From Dehalococcoidia bacterium (GTDB taxonomy: Bacteria; Chloroflexota; Dehalococcoidia; Lucifugimonadales; SHYF01), in assembly GCA_009692985.1 (NCBI GenBank), contig SHYF01000113.1, forward strand, positions 1 through 5,749: a stretch of DNA of 5,749 nucleotides. Direction: 5' to 3'. Below, in pieces: positions 4,937 through 5,749 of the stretch. The position numbers and the translations under genes were made by a program. The notes beneath the pieces were generated by a model. The model made no database searches and was not told the origin of the DNA. It worked only from the letters and a program-made list of their open reading frames with translations. The first letter of the stretch is position 1. The number at the start of each line of letters is the position of its first letter.

Positions 4937-4968
4937 TAATTTGCGAAATCCCGGTAGATAGCAAATTA
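4937..4968. promoter_or_regulatory. 8-bp inverted repeat before the oxidoreductase gene, possible operator
   Basis: TAATTTGC (4937-4944) and GCAAATTA (4961-4968) are perfect inverted arms around a 16-base spacer. The right arm ends two bases before the ribosome binding site, a position where a bound repressor or an RNA hairpin could control expression. No regulator gene is next to it in the window. Confidence 0.45.
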
Positions 4969-4970
4969 AG

Positions 4971-4978
4971 AGGAGGAG
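4971..4978 (+). promoter_or_regulatory. Ribosome binding site of the oxidoreductase gene
   Basis: AGGAGGAG with a 7-base spacer to the ATG at 4986, near-perfect complementarity to the 16S rRNA tail, fixes the start. Confidence 0.85.
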
Positions 4979-4985
4979 CTAACAA

Positions 4986-5749
4986 ATGAAAGCTGTTTAT
5001 TTCGAGAAGGCCGGCAAGGAAGACGTCCTTGTCTATGGCGACGTTCCAGACCCGAAGATTGGCCCCAGGCAAGTCCTGGTTAGGGTTAAGGCAATTGCCA
5101 TCAACCGTAAGGAGTTGATGGCACGGGAAAGGGGCCCCGCCGAGGGCGTTCCATTCGTCATAGATGGGTCTGAGGTCGCGGGCGTCATTGAGGCCATAGG
5201 ATCAGAAGTCAAGGACCGGACCGTTGGTCAGCGGGTAGTGGCGAGCGTGCCAACCGGCGGCTACGTCGAGTTGCTGGCTGTCCACAGGGCGGGGACGGTC
5301 CTGCTTCCAGACACTCTGTCATTCGAAGAGGGTGCCAGCATACCCAACGTCTTCCTCACAGGTTGGTACGCGCTGGTTAAGCTAGCGCGCATCGAAGCTG
5401 GAGAGACTGTTCTGGTGCAGGCGGCTGGCAGCGGCGTGGGAATGGCGGGGATTCAGATAGCGAAATACTTTGGCTGCAAAGTGATCACTACAGCGGGATC
5501 CGAGGAAAAGGTGGCCAAGGCGAGGCAGTTTGGAGCCGACCTGGCAATAAACTATCAGGAGAAGGATTTCGTGCCTGAGGTGATGGCGTTTACTGACGGC
5601 CACGGCGCCAACGTTTGCCAGGAGTGTGTTGGCGGCGATGTGCTGATCAAGAGCATCCAGGCTTTGGGGCACTTGGGTCGCCTGGTGGTTGTGGGAAACG
5701 CCAGCCAGTCCCCAGTTCCGCCGGACTTGCTACGAAGGCTTGGTAGTAA
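4986..5749 (+). CDS. Quinone oxidoreductase-like medium-chain dehydrogenase/reductase, N-terminal 254 codons (cut by window end)
   Basis: This is an NAD(P)H-dependent MDR-superfamily enzyme, probably cytoplasmic. The N-terminal GroES-like domain shows VLVRVKAIAINRKEL (30-44), DGSEVAGVIEAIG (60-72), VGQRVVA (80-86) and GGYVEL (91-96). The Rossmann domain follows, with TGWYALVKLARIEAGETVLV (125-144), the nucleotide-binding loop QAAGSGVGMAGIQIAKYFG (145-163), GADLAINY (183-190) and GRLVVVGNAS (231-240). The catalytic-zinc Cys/His ligands and the four-Cys structural-zinc loop of alcohol dehydrogenases are absent, which places it among the zinc-independent quinone oxidoreductase/enoyl reductase-like proteins. 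The substrate cannot be told. The frame is open to the last base. About 70 residues are missing relative to a typical 325-residue family member. Start is fixed by AGGAGGAG. Confidence 0.92.
   Translation, partial: MKAVYFEKAGKEDVLVYGDVPDPKIGPRQVLVRVKAIAINRKELMARERGPAEGVPFVIDGSEVAGVIEAIGSEVKDRTVGQRVVASVPTGGYVELLAVHRAGTVLLPDTLSFEEGASIPNVFLTGWYALVKLARIEAGETVLVQAAGSGVGMAGIQIAKYFGCKVITTAGSEEKVAKARQFGADLAINYQEKDFVPEVMAFTDGHGANVCQECVGGDVLIKSIQALGHLGRLVVVGNASQSPVPPDLLRRLGS

Noticed and set aside
4986..5749. Zinc-dependent alcohol dehydrogenase
   Set aside because: The catalytic Cys/His ligands and the structural four-Cys loop are missing. It fits the zinc-independent quinone oxidoreductase-like group.

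Overview
The window is GC-rich bacterial chromosome that reads as ordinary housekeeping and metabolic genes separated by repeat-rich spacers. The proteins (GatC and GatA, an RsmG ending in RYPRRAGVPAKRPL, a flippase-like membrane protein, a carboxymuconolactone decarboxylase-like protein) and the intergenic CCTGAGC...CGAAGG repeats suggest a Chloroflexota lineage, perhaps Dehalococcoidia-like. That placement is inference from memory of similar genomes, not from a search.

Left part, all on the minus strand: gatC, a small TfoX N-terminal-domain gene and the first 219 codons of gatA (cut by the window start) lie head to tail with gaps of 24 and 27 bases, so they look like one operon. GatC and GatA are subunits of the tRNA-dependent amidotransferase. 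The TfoX-like gene between them is the odd member. Upstream, also on minus, are a carboxymuconolactone decarboxylase-family protein with an excellent ribosome binding site and an approximately 350-380-residue polytopic membrane protein of the lysylphosphatidylglycerol synthase TM/flippase-like family. The latter has a near-consensus promoter and a ribosome binding site inside its maximal reading frame, which point to an AUA start.

The middle (about 3332-4151) has no intact gene. It holds a 164-bp MITE-like element with imperfect terminal inverted repeats, a 13-bp flanking direct repeat and three strong internal hairpins; a short tandem repeat; a small minus-strand gene with a perfect ribosome binding site whose frame is broken by one base (a possible Cse60-like protein); a 10-bp-arm inverted repeat; and another member of the dispersed repeat family.

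Right part, plus strand: rsmG (16S rRNA G527 methyltransferase) behind an extended -10 promoter that leaves almost no leader, then a quinone oxidoreductase-like MDR-family gene that runs off the window end. An 8-bp inverted repeat that could be an operator sits directly before its ribosome binding site.

I see no complete new multi-gene system. The observations most worth checking are the MITE-like element, the AUA start, the frameshifted small gene and the TfoX-like insertion in the gat operon.
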